From GCA-2746795 sp964643965 (lineage in GTDB: Bacteria > Chloroflexota > Anaerolineae > Promineifilales > Promineifilaceae): a DNA stretch of 47,659 nucleotides. Below are positions 31,027-39,404 of the stretch, in pieces. Both the position numbers and the translations under genes were made by a program. The notes under the pieces are model-generated. The model saw only the letters and a program-made list of their open reading frames with translations. It was not told the origin of the DNA and made no database searches. The stretch is from assembly GCA_964643965.1 (NCBI GenBank), contig CAZXVH010000027.1, positions 1-47,659 of the forward strand, read 5' to 3'. Each line of letters begins with the position of its first letter. Positions within the stretch are counted from its first letter, which is position 1.

Positions 31027-32289
31027 ATGAATACGTCTGGATTGCATATTGCCCATTTTACGAATACCTATTTTCCGGTGATGAGCGGCGTAGTCCGTTC
31101 TATTGGCACATTTCGCATGGCGCAAGAAAAATTAGGCAATACCGTCTTTGTCTTTGGACAGGATGCGCCCAAGTATGAGGATGAGGAGCCTTTTGTCTTT
31201 CGTTATCCAGCGATCAATATTCCGATACGGAATTACCCGGCCACAATTCCGGTGTCCAGTCATATTGATTGGGTGCTGCCTAAATTGGGCCTGGATGTGA
31301 TTCATGCCCATCACCCGGCGCTGATAGGCAACGCCGCTGCTGATAAAGCAGAGCAGTTGGGCATTCCGCTGGTATTTACGCATCACACGCGCTACAAGGA
31401 ATATGTGCAGTTTGGCGGGCTGCCAGATGAATTGGCCAAGGAGATTCTGGGCCACCAATTAGCAAATTATATGCAAAAATGCCAGCATATTGTGGCTCCC
31501 AGTCTCAGTATTAAGCAGATGATTGAGGAGACGTATGGCATCACGGAACGGGTGACGGTGATTCCTACGGGCATTGATTTGGAACCTTATGAGACGGCAG
31601 ACGGCCGTTCCATCCGTTCGGAGCGCAATTGGAATGACCAGCAAAAGGTCATCATCTCCATTGGCCGCCTGGCTGCGGAAAAAAACTTCGAGACGCTCCT
31701 TCAAGCCTTCGCTACAATCGCTGAAAAACACCCTCAGGCCGTTTTGGCGATCATTGGCGATGGTCCGGACCGCGGCAGTTTACGCAAACTGGCAAATAGC
31801 TTGAACATTCTGGAGCGTGTAGATTTTGTGGGGCAAATCCCATTTGAGCAGGTTCCCGCCTATCTTAAAGCCGCCGACTTTTTTGCCTTTGCCTCCACAA
31901 CCGAAACCCAGGGATTGGTGACGCTGGAAGCAATGGCTGCCAATTTGCCCGTCATTGCCGTAGACGCCACCGGCACCTCTGACATTGTGGAAAATGGCAA
32001 AGATGGCCTTCTCACAGAAAACGATGCGGAAGACCTGGCTAAGGGTATCGACCGGGTATTGCAAGATGAAGACCTGGCAAAGCAATTGCGCGAGGGGGCG
32101 ATAACAAAAGCGCACACTTACGAAACCATCAAAGTCACCCAACGTTTGATAAATGTCTACCAACAAGCCATTGAAGATAAGAAAGCCGGCCACTATGTCA
32201 AACCGGATAAGCGCACACCCATTTATGAAGTCGCCTGGAACAATCTGGCAGACCGGGCAGATCGCTGGCTGGCAAAGATACAATCTTGA
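31027..32289 (+). CDS. GT4-family glycosyltransferase
   Basis: This 420-residue GT-B enzyme has the N-terminal NTYFPVMSGVVRSI glycine loop, IDWVLPKLGLDVIHAHHP, TGIDLEPYE, SIGRLAAEKNFETLLQAF and the E-x7-E motif region ASTTETQGLVTLEAMA. These are the usual features of retaining GT4 transferases, including diacylglycerol alpha-glucosyltransferases, which share the HTRYKEYVQ-like segment. It may make a membrane glycolipid; that specificity is inference. A GAGGAGAGGG site precedes the ATG. It is the last gene of the rmlC operon. Confidence 0.9.
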   Translation: MNTSGLHIAHFTNTYFPVMSGVVRSIGTFRMAQEKLGNTVFVFGQDAPKYEDEEPFVFRYPAINIPIRNYPATIPVSSHIDWVLPKLGLDVIHAHHPALIGNAAADKAEQLGIPLVFTHHTRYKEYVQFGGLPDELAKEILGHQLANYMQKCQHIVAPSLSIKQMIEETYGITERVTVIPTGIDLEPYETADGRSIRSERNWNDQQKVIISIGRLAAEKNFETLLQAFATIAEKHPQAVLAIIGDGPDRGSLRKLANSLNILERVDFVGQIPFEQVPAYLKAADFFAFASTTETQGLVTLEAMAANLPVIAVDATGTSDIVENGKDGLLTENDAEDLAKGIDRVLQDEDLAKQLREGAITKAHTYETIKVTQRLINVYQQAIEDKKAGHYVKPDKRTPIYEVAWNNLADRADRWLAKIQS

Positions 32290-32295
32290 GAAGAT

Positions 32296-32377
32296 GGAGA
32301 TTGGAGATTGCGGATTGTGGATTGCGGATTGCGGATTAAAAACTGTTTACTGTTTACTGTTTACTGTCCACCGTCCA
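32296..32377. repeat. Two adjacent heptanucleotide arrays
   Basis: GGAGATT twice, GCGGATT, GTGGATT and GCGGATT twice follow in 7-bp register (32296-32337), then ACTGTTT three times, ACTGTCC and ACCGTCC (32342-32376). The array begins 7 bp after the GT4 stop and ends just before the dgkA stop on the other strand. The right half matches ACTGTTC-type units in the array at 1717. Confidence 0.85.
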
Positions 32378-32382
32378 CTTCT

Positions 32383-32769
32383 CTAGCCGGTTATTTTCAG
32401 CCAAAGGGGAGGCCCCAAGATCAGCAGGCCAATGAGAACGGCGCCGGCCGCGCCAACGAGGACGGCCGCTGCCGCCACATCTTTGGCCGTTTTAGCTAAA
32501 GGGTGGAATTCAGGAGAAGCCATATCCACCACCGCTTCCAGGGCAGTGTTCATAAATTCCGCCATCCATACCAGTAAAATGGTCAAAATGAGGATGGCCC
32601 ACTCCAGGCGCGGCAGCCGCAGCCAAAAACCGAGGAGGAATACTGCGGCGCTGATAAGGGCATGAATCCAGGCGTTAGGCTGAGTGCGCAGCATATAGCC
32701 CCACCCTTCAAAGGCGTAACGAAAACTTTGGAGGCGGCTGTGGATTTCGTTGGCTTTTTTGTCAGGCAT
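32383..32769 (-). CDS. dgkA: Diacylglycerol/undecaprenol kinase
   Basis: This 128-residue three-helix membrane kinase has the family signature around WMAEFMNTALEAVVDM with the Glu-Asn-x-x-x-Glu-x-x-x-Asp pattern, then AKTAKDVAAAAVLV. In this group undecaprenol is often the preferred substrate. Its start overlaps the stop of ybeY by 8 bp, as in the usual ybeY-dgkA pairing. Length is normal. It is the last gene of the yqeY-pgpH-ybeY-dgkA run. Confidence 0.95.
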   Translation of the reverse strand: MPDKKANEIHSRLQSFRYAFEGWGYMLRTQPNAWIHALISAAVFLLGFWLRLPRLEWAILILTILLVWMAEFMNTALEAVVDMASPEFHPLAKTAKDVAAAAVLVGAAGAVLIGLLILGPPLWLKITG

Positions 32770-33241
32770 GGGGGTCTTCGGTGGGGTTGATGTGGCTGAG
32801 GTTTAGTTGGGTGAGAACGGCCGTTTGCGCCGCCCACATCGCTTCTTTTGCCACAGGTTCCAGATGGTCGTATGCCAACAAGTGAAGAACGCCGTGTACC
32901 GCCAACAGCTGCAATTCTGCCAGCAGATCATGGCCTGATTTTTGCGCCTGCTGTCCGGCCGTAGGCACAGAAATAGCTATATCACCCAGATAGCCAGCCA
33001 TCTCCGGCGGGATCATTTCATTATCGGCTGAAAAGCTTAAAACATCGGTCGGCTGATCTTCGCCCCGATAATCCCGGTTCATGGCCTGGATTTCAGCATC
33101 ATTGGTCAGCAAAATGGAGAGCGCCACGTTATCGACTTGTTCGTGTTGAAGGGTGGTTTGCACGGCCGTTTTGATGAGAGAAACGGCCGTTTCCGGCACA
33201 CTCACCCCTTCCACGATAAACAGATCAATCTCAAGCGTCAT
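32762..33241 (-). CDS. ybeY: Endoribonuclease YbeY (rRNA maturation factor)
   Basis: This 159-residue single-strand RNase needed for 16S rRNA 3'-end maturation carries the zinc motif HGVLHLLAYDH with His116, His120 and His126. The conserved MNRDYRGEDQPTDVLSF segment precedes it. The N-terminus contains two ETAV/TAV runs from the genome's palindrome (33180 region). It lies 9 bp after the pgpH stop and overlaps dgkA by 8 bp, the standard arrangement. Confidence 0.97.
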   Translation of the reverse strand: MTLEIDLFIVEGVSVPETAVSLIKTAVQTTLQHEQVDNVALSILLTNDAEIQAMNRDYRGEDQPTDVLSFSADNEMIPPEMAGYLGDIAISVPTAGQQAQKSGHDLLAELQLLAVHGVLHLLAYDHLEPVAKEAMWAAQTAVLTQLNLSHINPTEDPHA

Positions 33242-33250
33242 AACCCATCC

Positions 33251-35461
33251 CTATTCAACAAGTCGAGAATCCTCAACTGCCACTGATTCCATCTCATTTT
33301 TAGGGGTCGACAAGAATTCTGGTTGTGGTTCCGGCAGCTGCGCCGGGGCCGGCGCGGCCAAAGCTGGCGCCATACTCTCCTCAAGCTGCTCATTTCCAGG
33401 GTACCTCACGCGCACGTGGAAACGCCCTTTCAAGGTCTCAATAAACGACTCCCGCACCATCTCAACATCTTTCAACGTCAAACCAGAATTGTTCAACTGT
33501 CCCATCATCACATCGTCATCAATTATTTTATTAACTAGTTTTTCAATAGCCCGTCCGGTATCAGGGCGCAAAGCGGAAGAAGTGGCTTCCACGGCATCTG
33601 CCAGCATGACAATGCCAGATTCTCGGCTGCGTGGGCGTGGCCCCGGATAGCGGAACTTTTCGGCAGCCACCAAAGATTCATCCCCACCCGCCTGCTCCAC
33701 CGCCTTACGATAAAAGCCCCAAACCAGGCGAGTGCCGTGATGTTCCGCAATAAAATACCGGATGCGATCCGGCAATTTGTATGCCTTTGCCAGAGCCAGG
33801 CCATCGGGCACATGGTTGATGATAATGCGGGCGCTCTCATGAGGAGCCAGCATATCGTGAGGATTAACGCCTTCTTGATTTTCAGTGAAATAAACAGGAT
33901 GGTTCATTTTGCCAATATCATGGTAAAACGCACCCACACGCACCAGGGTGCCATTGGCTTTCACCCGGTCGGCGGCTTGCTCGGCCAGATTGGAGACCAT
34001 GATGCTGTGATGGTAAGTGCCCGGCGCTTTACGCAGCAGCTCTTGCAGCAGTGGATGGTCCAGCCGGGATAGTTCTTGCAGTTGCAAGGTGGTTGTCATA
34101 CGGAAAATAGTGCCCATCAGGAAGAAACCAGCCAACGTTAAGGCAGCGGAAAGCACTCCGTTTGCTATGCCAAACAGCAGCAGCTGCGCCAGATCAAAAA
34201 AGGCAAGTTCCTGGGTGATGCGGAACATGAGAATGACGATCATATAGCCGATGGCGGCCACCACGCCAGCGCGGAAGAAGGCGTTAATGCGCTGGGCGTC
34301 ACGCAAGGTGAGAATGGATAGCAGCCCCCCGGTGGCAAAGTAAAGGGTCATTTCCAGGGAAGCGGTGGTAATGGTGAAACCCAATAAACCGGCCATTACC
34401 ACTGTGACGAGAACAGCTAGGTTCACATCAAAGATGACGGCGACCAGCATGGATAACGCGGCCATGGGGAACCAGTAGAGCATGTAGCTGGCGCCGGCCG
34501 GTAAAATTTTAGCGATAAGGGCAAATATTAAAATCAGGGAGGTGAGCGCCAGTAGATAACGGCCGTTTTGGGTGAGGCCACTGTCCATTTGCTGCCAGAA
34601 CAGCGTGATCAGCACACTGGCCAGCAGCGACGCCATAAAAATACTGACGATCTCTTGCCATTCAATCTGCTCCTCTAATAAGCCCAATTCATCCAGCAAT
34701 TCCACATCGGCGGGATTGATGATAGAACCGGCAGAGACGATTTGCTGTCCTTTATAAACTGTGCGCACCACAGGCGCTACGGCCGCCCCGGCCGCTTCTT
34801 TATTGGCCTTTGTGGCGACCTCATCCAAAAAAACATTCGTTACGATGAACTGCGGGGCAATACTGGTGACGATATTTTCCTGCGCCGGCGTCAGATTCAG
34901 GCTGGCCTGTCGTCGGGCTGCTCGCTGCGCATCTCGCAGTTGGCTTTCCCGTATTTCCTGGCGCATAACGGTATCGATGATGTCAAACGTTTCTTGCTTG
35001 ACTTTTTCATATTCTTCATCGCTCAAGCCCAACAGAGCATTGGCAACCGCATCATCAATGAGAATAGTGACCACCGAGCGCAGATATTCGATTTTCTTGG
35101 CGGTGGTGGCCTGGGCGTCGGCGCGGACGGTATCGACAAAATTAAAAAACTGGCGCGCCAGGGTCAACTGCGCCCGACCAATGTCCGCATCTAGCGCTGT
35201 GTATTGATCTGGGGTGGCATTGGCGGCGTCTTTGCGAGCCTGGTCGGTGAGTACCTGGCTGGTGTAGGTGTAGGTGACGGGGGCAAATACATCAGCCGCC
35301 GCCGGATCCCCAACAACGGCCGTTACCGTAGCCCGCTGAAAGAAGGAGAGGGAAAGGATAATCGTCAGGGCAACGGCCAAGAGCAAGGCGTAGAGCCAAA
35401 GCATCGATCCCGTTATCACTCCCTGCCAGCGTGACTGCCCTCTTTCGTCAGATGTCATCAT
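33251..35461 (-). CDS. pgpH: Cyclic-di-AMP phosphodiesterase PgpH-like (7TMR-HD) protein
   Basis: This 736-residue protein has a helix near the N-terminus (LWLYALLLAVALTIILSLSF), an extracellular 7TMR-HDED domain of about 250 residues, seven membrane helices at about 275-460, and a cytoplasmic HD domain with YHHSIMVSNLAE, AFYHDIGKM (His514-Asp515) and PHESARIIINHV. PgpH members hydrolyse c-di-AMP to pApA. The C-terminal tail is Pro/Ala-rich. The neighbours yqeY and ybeY match the usual locus, where phoH would be expected between them but is missing. I start at the first of two ATGs, preceded by AGGTGA. Confidence 0.93.
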   Translation of the reverse strand: MMTSDERGQSRWQGVITGSMLWLYALLLAVALTIILSLSFFQRATVTAVVGDPAAADVFAPVTYTYTSQVLTDQARKDAANATPDQYTALDADIGRAQLTLARQFFNFVDTVRADAQATTAKKIEYLRSVVTILIDDAVANALLGLSDEEYEKVKQETFDIIDTVMRQEIRESQLRDAQRAARRQASLNLTPAQENIVTSIAPQFIVTNVFLDEVATKANKEAAGAAVAPVVRTVYKGQQIVSAGSIINPADVELLDELGLLEEQIEWQEIVSIFMASLLASVLITLFWQQMDSGLTQNGRYLLALTSLILIFALIAKILPAGASYMLYWFPMAALSMLVAVIFDVNLAVLVTVVMAGLLGFTITTASLEMTLYFATGGLLSILTLRDAQRINAFFRAGVVAAIGYMIVILMFRITQELAFFDLAQLLLFGIANGVLSAALTLAGFFLMGTIFRMTTTLQLQELSRLDHPLLQELLRKAPGTYHHSIMVSNLAEQAADRVKANGTLVRVGAFYHDIGKMNHPVYFTENQEGVNPHDMLAPHESARIIINHVPDGLALAKAYKLPDRIRYFIAEHHGTRLVWGFYRKAVEQAGGDESLVAAEKFRYPGPRPRSRESGIVMLADAVEATSSALRPDTGRAIEKLVNKIIDDDVMMGQLNNSGLTLKDVEMVRESFIETLKGRFHVRVRYPGNEQLEESMAPALAAPAPAQLPEPQPEFLSTPKNEMESVAVEDSRLVE

Positions 35462-35515
35462 CTATTCACCTGAGAAGGTCAACTCCTTGAAGAAATTGAA
35501 CTTCTGGCGTCTTTC

Positions 35516-35959
35516 CTATTGCAACAACTCGCGCACAACTTCATTGACCAGGCGGCCATCCGCTTTACCTTTCACTTGGGGCATCAATTTAGCCATAACC
35601 TGGCCCATGTCTTTGGCGCTGCTGGCGCCCGTATCGGTGATAGCTTGCTGCGCGAATACCTGAATCTCTTCACGGCTCATCATCTGGGGCAGGTAGGCTT
35701 CAATAATCTGGAGTTCATACTCTTCTTGCGCCACCAAATCTGCCCGGCCCCCTTTGCTATATTCGGCAATGCTTTCCCGACGCTGCTTGGCCTGTTTGGT
35801 GAGTACCTGCTGCACCCCATCATCATCCAAAGTAATCCGATCATCAATCTCTACTTGTTTGATAGCGGCCTGCAACATGCGCAATACGTCTCGTTTTTTG
35901 CCATCACCTGTTTTGCTGGCGGTGATGATATCTTGGGTTAATTGTTCCTTTAAACTCAT
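35516..35959 (-). CDS. yqeY: GatB/YqeY domain protein
   Basis: This 147-residue helical protein has the YqeY start SLKEQLTQDIITASKTGDGKKRDVLRML and the C-terminal MGQVMAKLMPQVKGKADGRLVNEVV, which is the tRNA-binding tail domain of GatB. YqeY proteins are thought to assist tRNA amidation or bind tRNA, but their role is not settled. It begins the operon with pgpH, ybeY and dgkA, 54 bp upstream of pgpH. Normal length. Confidence 0.95.
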   Translation of the reverse strand: MSLKEQLTQDIITASKTGDGKKRDVLRMLQAAIKQVEIDDRITLDDDGVQQVLTKQAKQRRESIAEYSKGGRADLVAQEEYELQIIEAYLPQMMSREEIQVFAQQAITDTGASSAKDMGQVMAKLMPQVKGKADGRLVNEVVRELLQ

Positions 35960-36036
35960 GTTTACCTCCGCATCTCATTGTAGCATTGCCTCCCTAATTC
36001 CAAAAATCGAGGGGTTTTCAGGGGTGGCCGCAGAAA

Positions 36037-36744
36037 CTATTCTAGCTCTAAAACCGTGTAAAGACTTAAGTTGCCTTCTTTGCCATCGGCGCGGAATTGT
36101 TTGACGATTTTCAGATGGGCGGCGGCGGCGAGAACGGCCGTTTCCTCTTCATCAATCATACTGACATAGCGCAAACCAAAGCCATTCCGCTGCCAGGTAA
36201 GCAGGTAATCCTTCGCTTCTACTTCTTCTGGTCGCAAGCCCACATTGCCCCAATCTACAATCTTGCGCTGCTGCCGTTCACTGTCCATAAATTGCCAGTT
36301 AGACAAGATAATACGGCCGCCCGGATTGAGGACAACTTTCATCTCATTGAGCAAATCTAACCGCGCCTGTCGGCCGGGCAAATGCTGCATCGCCGCCAGG
36401 CAAGTGACCGCATCAAATGTGCCCAGCCCATACAAGCTGCCCGGCCGGCTAATATCTCGTTGGTGGAAATCCCCCATGGTTAACTCTTGGGCTATATTGA
36501 GCAGCCTGGCGCTAAAATCAACGCCGGTATACCAGCGAATCGCCTGCCGCGCCAATAGAAATCGCCCTAACCGCCCTTCACCACAAGCCACATCCAGCAA
36601 ATAAGAACAGGGCTGGGGCAATTCTGCCAATAAATGGGTGAAGCCTGGCTGCGGCCGGGTCCGGCTCTCCGCAAAAGGCGCTGCCAATTCATTGTAGAAA
36701 TCTTGATTGAGAGTCAATAATTTTTGCTTAACGTGCTCTTCCAT
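36037..36744 (-). CDS. Class I SAM-dependent methyltransferase, Trm9-like
   Basis: This 235-residue protein has the Rossmann motif LLDVACGEGRLGRFLL (motif I), a motif II VDFSAR and FDAVTCLAAMQHLPG, then LNPGGRIILSNWQF. The overall pattern, including the loop after GRIILSNWQF, resembles the tRNA wobble-uridine methyltransferase Trm9/ABH8 group, but the substrate is not secure. It is 20 bp after the fructosamine kinase gene on the same strand. A GAGGTTGAG sequence lies upstream of the ATG. Confidence 0.85.
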   Translation of the reverse strand: MEEHVKQKLLTLNQDFYNELAAPFAESRTRPQPGFTHLLAELPQPCSYLLDVACGEGRLGRFLLARQAIRWYTGVDFSARLLNIAQELTMGDFHQRDISRPGSLYGLGTFDAVTCLAAMQHLPGRQARLDLLNEMKVVLNPGGRIILSNWQFMDSERQQRKIVDWGNVGLRPEEVEAKDYLLTWQRNGFGLRYVSMIDEEETAVLAAAAHLKIVKQFRADGKEGNLSLYTVLELE

Positions 36745-36764
36745 ATTAATTACTCAACCTCATT

Positions 36765-37613
36765 TCAGTAACCAAATTGGCGCAGGGTCCGCTCTACGGA
36801 ATTGACATAGCTGCCGCCAAAAAGGCGCACATGAACCAACAAAGGGTAGAGATTATAAATGTCGCGTCGTTCTTCAAAAAAACCGGGCGCGATGGGCAGG
36901 ATGTCATCATACCGTTCAAAAAATGGACGGCCGAAGGTTCCAAACAAGATGGTGAAAGCCAGTTCAATCTCAGCATGGGCATAATAAATGGCCGGGTCTA
37001 CAAACCCGGTGATTTTACCTTCCCACGCCAGCACGTTGGTTGTCCAGACATCGCCATGAATCAAAGACGGCCGTTCTGGTTCCAGCAGCCAATTATGCAA
37101 ATGATCAGCAAACTTTTCCAGTCGGGCAAAGAGGGCGCCGGGAAGCCGGTTGGCACGCACCCCTTCCCGCCCCATAAACAACAGCCGCGCCTCCCGGAAA
37201 AAGTCTAACCAGGAATCCATTGGTGGATTGGGCTGCAACAGGCCACCAATGAGTGTATCTTGTTCCAGTCCAAACTGGTCGGCCGTGACATTGTGCAGCG
37301 CCGCCAGCAGCTCGGCGGCATGGGCCTGAGCCGATGCCTCAAAATGGCTCTCTCCCGGTAAAAACGACATTATCAGCAAGCCGTTTTCCGCATGAACGAC
37401 ATCCGGCACGGGCAAAGCGCTGTGCTGCCGCAGATAGCGCAGCATATACCCTTCCACTGAAAGCTGCGAATCAGGGGCGTCGTCTACCTTCACCACCAGA
37501 GAACGGCCGTCTGCCAGCCACACACGGTAAACCTGCCCAATACAGCCGCCGCTTAGCGTCGCTATATCGACGACCTGACTGTCAATTATCTGCTCAATTG
37601 ATTTTTGTATCAT
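36765..37613 (-). CDS. Fructosamine kinase family protein
   Basis: This 282-residue kinase has the protein-kinase-like fold of the fructosamine-3-kinase family: GGCIGQVYRVWLADGRSLVVKV (nucleotide loop and Lys), FLPGESHFEASAQAHAAELLAALH, the catalytic LIHGDVWTTNVL and GFVDPAIYYAHAEIELA. Members phosphorylate ketoamine adducts on proteins or sugars and start deglycation. The start ATG lacks a clear ribosome-binding site. It leads a two-gene operon with the methyltransferase. A G-rich tract and an assembly gap lie upstream. Confidence 0.92.
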   Translation of the reverse strand: MIQKSIEQIIDSQVVDIATLSGGCIGQVYRVWLADGRSLVVKVDDAPDSQLSVEGYMLRYLRQHSALPVPDVVHAENGLLIMSFLPGESHFEASAQAHAAELLAALHNVTADQFGLEQDTLIGGLLQPNPPMDSWLDFFREARLLFMGREGVRANRLPGALFARLEKFADHLHNWLLEPERPSLIHGDVWTTNVLAWEGKITGFVDPAIYYAHAEIELAFTILFGTFGRPFFERYDDILPIAPGFFEERRDIYNLYPLLVHVRLFGGSYVNSVERTLRQFGY

Positions 37614-37674
37614 TTGAGGAGTTGCCCATGAGCGGGGGCGCTGCTCACGCCGAAGCTACCATGAATGAAAACCT

Positions 37675-37711
37675 GGGAGCGGGGGGCGGGGTGGGGGCAG
37701 GGTGGGGGCGG
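37675..37711 (+). other. G-rich tract capable of forming a G-quadruplex
   Basis: The sequence contains at least five runs of three to six G in 37 bases (GGG, GGGGGG, GGGG, GGGGG, GGG, GGGGG) with loops of one to three bases. It lies 35 bp before the N run, so the gap may be a product of this structure or of low coverage over it. Confidence 0.75.
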
Positions 37712-37746
37712 AAGTGCAGGCCACCCCAAAAAAGAGTGAGGGACAT

Positions 37747-37756
37747 NNNNNNNNNN
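37747..37756. other. Assembly gap (10 Ns)
   Basis: Ten consecutive Ns mark a scaffold join. The true distance is unknown, so features may be missing here and the genes on either side should not be assumed to be neighbours at this spacing. Apparent long frames through the Ns are not real. Confidence 0.99.
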
Positions 37757-37783
37757 AGCTTGTCCGCATTGTGCGGACAAGCT
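37757..37783. repeat. TGCGGACAAGCT hairpin element, copy 2
   Basis: AGCTTGTCCGCA (37757-37768) and TGCGGACAAGCT (37772-37783) are exact reverse complements over a 3-nt loop, followed by GTCCGCGCTCCC. It is the same family as 12390-12408 and sits directly against the gap, so a repeat may have caused the join. Confidence 0.78.
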
Positions 37784-37830
37784 GTCCGCGCTCCCATTTA
37801 CGAAGGAGAGTCACATTTTTTGCAATCCGT

Positions 37831-38490
37831 CTAATCCTCAGCAAGCGCCAGATCCCGCACGACCACATTATCAAAAACGACTTGTAAACCGGTCTGCCCA
37901 AATGTCCCGGCGTCTAAGGCGATGGCGCCTGGGGTCACGCTGTCTTCAAGGATTTCATGGAGTAAATTGCCATTGACATAAAACGACAAGGAGGAGCCAT
38001 TGACCTCAACTTTTAGTTGGTTGGAGGTGTTGAGTCCTTGATTGATGGCTGGCGATGGCGTCCAATCGCCCAGATATTGACGCCAGGAACCATCTCCGTT
38101 GTGGCGTTCAATCATGTAAAGACCGTTGCTGGTTATCTCGAAGCGATAAAAACTGCCGGAATCTGTGAGACCAACCAGGAGGCCATAACTGCTTTCAGGA
38201 TTCCCCGCTGTCTGCTGGGTCTGCACTTCAAAGCTAAAATGGGTGAAGACGGGTTCCGACAAGGCGGCGTACTGCATGGTATTGGGCTGGTTGATGGTAA
38301 TGACGAGCTTTTGGTCTATCACGGCCGTTCTGCCCAGATCATCTCCTTCCAAAAGCCAATCCCCAGATTCACCGGGTATAAATTGATCCTGAAACAGGAT
38401 GTCCTCAGGAACAGTCGCCGCTTCCTGACCAGCACAAGCCGCCAGCAGCCCGAGCAACCAGATCGCACTAACCAGACGAAACTTTTTCAT
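37831..38490 (-). CDS. Lipoprotein, LamG/concanavalin A-like, paralogue B
   Basis: This 219-residue protein has a signal peptide ending in LLAAC (Cys near 19) and then a beta-rich domain with FQDQF, WLLEGDDLGRTAVIDQ, SYGLLVGLTDSGSFYRFEI and LKVEVNGSSLSFYVNG, the pattern of jelly-roll domains of the LamG/DUF1080 type. It would sit on the outer face of the membrane and perhaps bind glycans. Its ATG lies directly against the stop of the preceding gene, which encodes a related protein of the same layout, so the pair comes from a duplication. Confidence 0.78.
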   Translation of the reverse strand: MKKFRLVSAIWLLGLLAACAGQEAATVPEDILFQDQFIPGESGDWLLEGDDLGRTAVIDQKLVITINQPNTMQYAALSEPVFTHFSFEVQTQQTAGNPESSYGLLVGLTDSGSFYRFEITSNGLYMIERHNGDGSWRQYLGDWTPSPAINQGLNTSNQLKVEVNGSSLSFYVNGNLLHEILEDSVTPGAIALDAGTFGQTGLQVVFDNVVVRDLALAED

Positions 38491-39153
38491 TTACGGCGCT
38501 ACCACCCGAAAATCATCAAACTCCACAACGGCCGTTCCTGGTTCCAAGGTGCTGACAGCCAACCCCACATCCCCAATAACAAAGGTGGGGTCCATCACCG
38601 TTGCCAGCGTTATGCCATTCACTGCCAGGCTCAATTCCTGGCCAATACAAGTGGCCCGAATTTGGTTCGTGGCATTGCCCTGGTTAATCACTTCTGAAAA
38701 TTGATACTTACCTTCCTCAGTGAGATACGTTACCGTAGGGCTATCACTCGTATATTTACCAATCGTATAATAGCCATCGCCACTGATAAGAAATACATAG
38801 AAATTTTCTTCGTTTTGATAGCGGCATATCACACCGTAGGCATTGTTGTTGGGGCCGCTTATCTGGCGAGCATCCGTTGAAATGATCACATCGTCAAAAC
38901 TTTGCCCTGGATTAGTCCACCAAATCTGACCCGGCTGGCTGGTGCTTATGCGCAACACGCCCTGATCAATTTCCACCACCGCCCCACCTCGATTGTAAAG
39001 CGCCCATCCGCAGTTCTGCTCACCGCCAAAATCATCTTGGAAAAGAGCGCCGCCTACGGTACATTTATCCACACCACCGCTGCTTATTGAACACGCCGCC
39101 AACAACATCATCCCCAACATGGCGCATCCCCAGAATAACAAGTTTTTCTTCAT
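38491..39153 (-). CDS. Lipoprotein, LamG/concanavalin A-like, paralogue A
   Basis: This 220-residue lipoprotein has the signal MKKNLLFWGCAMLGMMLLAAC (long: lipid Cys near 21). Its core, including ALFQDDFGGEQNCGWALYN, AYGVICRYQNEENFYVFLIS, QIRATCIGQELSLAVNG and a closing VVEFDDFRVVAP, is like that of paralogue B in order and length: in both, an early 'LFQD-F' strand is followed by 'YGVIC/YGLLV', 'NFYVF/SFYRF' and 'VNG' segments. This gene is first in the pair, with no gap between stop and next start. Extra cysteines may form a disulfide. Confidence 0.78.
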   Translation of the reverse strand: MKKNLLFWGCAMLGMMLLAACSISSGGVDKCTVGGALFQDDFGGEQNCGWALYNRGGAVVEIDQGVLRISTSQPGQIWWTNPGQSFDDVIISTDARQISGPNNNAYGVICRYQNEENFYVFLISGDGYYTIGKYTSDSPTVTYLTEEGKYQFSEVINQGNATNQIRATCIGQELSLAVNGITLATVMDPTFVIGDVGLAVSTLEPGTAVVEFDDFRVVAP

Positions 39154-39176
39154 GGATGCCTCCTCATATCCCTTGA

Positions 39177-39335
39177 TTACGCATCAATCCGCTTTGAGTT
39201 ATCCAGCAGGTCTTGCAATAATTCAACCTGATCTTCCAGGCTTTCCTGCTGTTGTGATGTGTAGAGGTAGTAGCCCATGGCCACAGCCCACAAAATAAAA
39301 ATGATCACAGTAACCAGTAACAAATTCGAGAACAT
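39177..39335 (-). CDS. Small single-span membrane protein, CcmD-like
   Basis: This 52-residue protein begins MFSNLLLVTVIIFILWAVAMG, has one membrane helix, then YYLYTSQQQESLEDQVELLQDLLDN, an amphipathic acidic helix. The layout matches CcmD-family peptides, which assist haem export in cytochrome c maturation, but no other ccm gene is here, so the family name is only a resemblance. A GGAGA site lies seven bases before the ATG. It is too short for usual ORF filters. It precedes the lipoprotein pair by about 24 bp. Confidence 0.7.
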   Translation of the reverse strand: MFSNLLLVTVIIFILWAVAMGYYLYTSQQQESLEDQVELLQDLLDNSKRIDA

Positions 39336-39404
39336 ATAAAATCTCCAAATGTTTCAAATATTTACAAAAAGTGTACCAAAAACAGAGGAAGTTGCACGAG
39401 GCTG

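Noticed and set aside
37334..37901. Frames running through the N run (37334-37834 and 37656-37901)
   Set aside because: They contain undefined residues, lie antisense to or beside the fructosamine kinase gene, and mix G-rich low-complexity sequence.
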